Assembly (NCBI GenBank): GCA_026389955.1 | Contig: JAPLGY010000330.1 | Location: 1-13,687, forward strand | Origin: Caldilinea sp. | GTDB taxonomy: Bacteria > Chloroflexota > Anaerolineae > Caldilineales > Caldilineaceae | Length of the DNA: 13,687 nucleotides | Reading direction: 5' to 3' | Shown here: positions 13,470 to 13,687 of the stretch, piece after piece | Numbering within the stretch: the stretch's first letter is position 1 | Layout: the number at the start of each line of letters is the position of its first letter | The notes under the pieces: generated by a model | Told to the model about the DNA's origin: nothing | The model's database searches: none | What the model saw: the letters and a program-made list of their open reading frames with translations, nothing else | Made by a program: the position numbers and the translations under genes

Positions 13470-13687
13470 GGTCTCGACCGAGATCTCCTTCACGCCGAAC
13501 CGCGCGCGCACCAGCGCGATGGTCTCGAGCAGCTCCTCCGGCTCGACGGTCGGGGTGCCGCCGCCGAAGTAGACGCCCGTGAACGCGAAGCCCGCCGCAT
13601 GGTAGAGCCCGAGCTCGCGGCGCAGCGCGGTGAAATAGCGCTGCGCCTGCGGCCGGCAGTGCTGGACGCGGTGGAACGAGCAGAACG
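13461..13687 (-). CDS. Radical-SAM HemN/HemW-like protein, internal fragment
   Basis: Read on the minus strand from the window end, the frame encodes FCSFHRVQHC, then FTGVYFGGGTPTVEPEELLE and KEISVETNP. These are core motifs of the oxygen-independent coproporphyrinogen oxidase-like (HemN/HemW) radical-SAM family. The first visible Cys is probably the last of the CX3CX2C iron-sulphur motif; GGGTPT is the SAM-binding segment. About 73 residues match the family style. After SVETNP the family resemblance ends and the frame runs into antisense ccmF. Of the 73 codons, 71 end in G or C, unlike the neighbouring genes. Both ends are missing: one at the window edge, one at the internal junction. It could be a HemW, HutW-like or other HemN-family member. 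Confidence 0.75.

Noticed and set aside
13422..13687. The whole plus-strand open frame after ccmF as one protein.
   Set aside because: Only the first 16 or so codons look like a membrane protein; the rest is antisense to recognisable radical-SAM motifs and reads as charged low-complexity sequence.

Overview
The window is about 13.7 kb of moderately GC-rich bacterial DNA. It holds a core housekeeping block, a sugar-utilisation block and part of a cytochrome c maturation operon. Protein styles fit a Chloroflexota-like organism (Caldilineae/Anaerolineae type): a pyruvate kinase with an extra C-terminal swivel domain, a gyrase-A-like subunit with a long disordered tail, a large LacZ-type beta-galactosidase, and a CcmH with a CPLC motif. 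This assignment is inference from protein style only; no rRNA or other phylogenetic marker is present.

Layout: (1) 1-846 (+), the C-terminal part of pyruvate kinase, cut by the window edge. (2) 893-3721 (-), a type IIA topoisomerase A subunit (gyrA-like), convergent with pyruvate kinase. (3) 3854-5395 (-), an FGGY-family carbohydrate kinase. (4) 5531-8665 (+), a GH2 LacZ-type beta-galactosidase, transcribed divergently from the kinase across a 130-bp region with an extended -10 box and a duplicated 8-bp element. (5) 8709-10161 (+), an FAD-dependent oxidoreductase broken by a one-base frameshift in a C7 run; removing one C restores a 483-aa protein. (6) 10219-13403 (+), the ccmH, ccmG (tlpA/dsbE-like) and ccmF genes of System I cytochrome c biogenesis, tightly packed, followed at 13422 by the first codons of another membrane protein. 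(7) 13461-13687 (-), a fragment of a radical-SAM HemN/HemW-like gene with strikingly different codon use.

How the genes may work together: the beta-galactosidase releases sugars inside the cell and the divergent FGGY kinase could phosphorylate a released or related sugar. The FAD oxidoreductase follows the beta-galactosidase by 43 bp and may be co-transcribed. The ccm genes attach haem to apocytochromes c at the outer face of the membrane: CcmG and CcmH handle the thiols, and CcmF acts in haem ligation.

The strongest unusual signals are: an abrupt switch of coding strand and codon use near 13461-13472, which looks like a chimeric junction; a gyrase-A-like protein without the canonical blade-1 GyrA box; the C7 frameshift; and a pyruvate kinase swivel domain that has lost the Thr and His of the TSH motif. 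I found no CRISPR array, transposon, tRNA or rRNA, and no convincing wholly new system. No gene-free stretch exceeds 300 bases.
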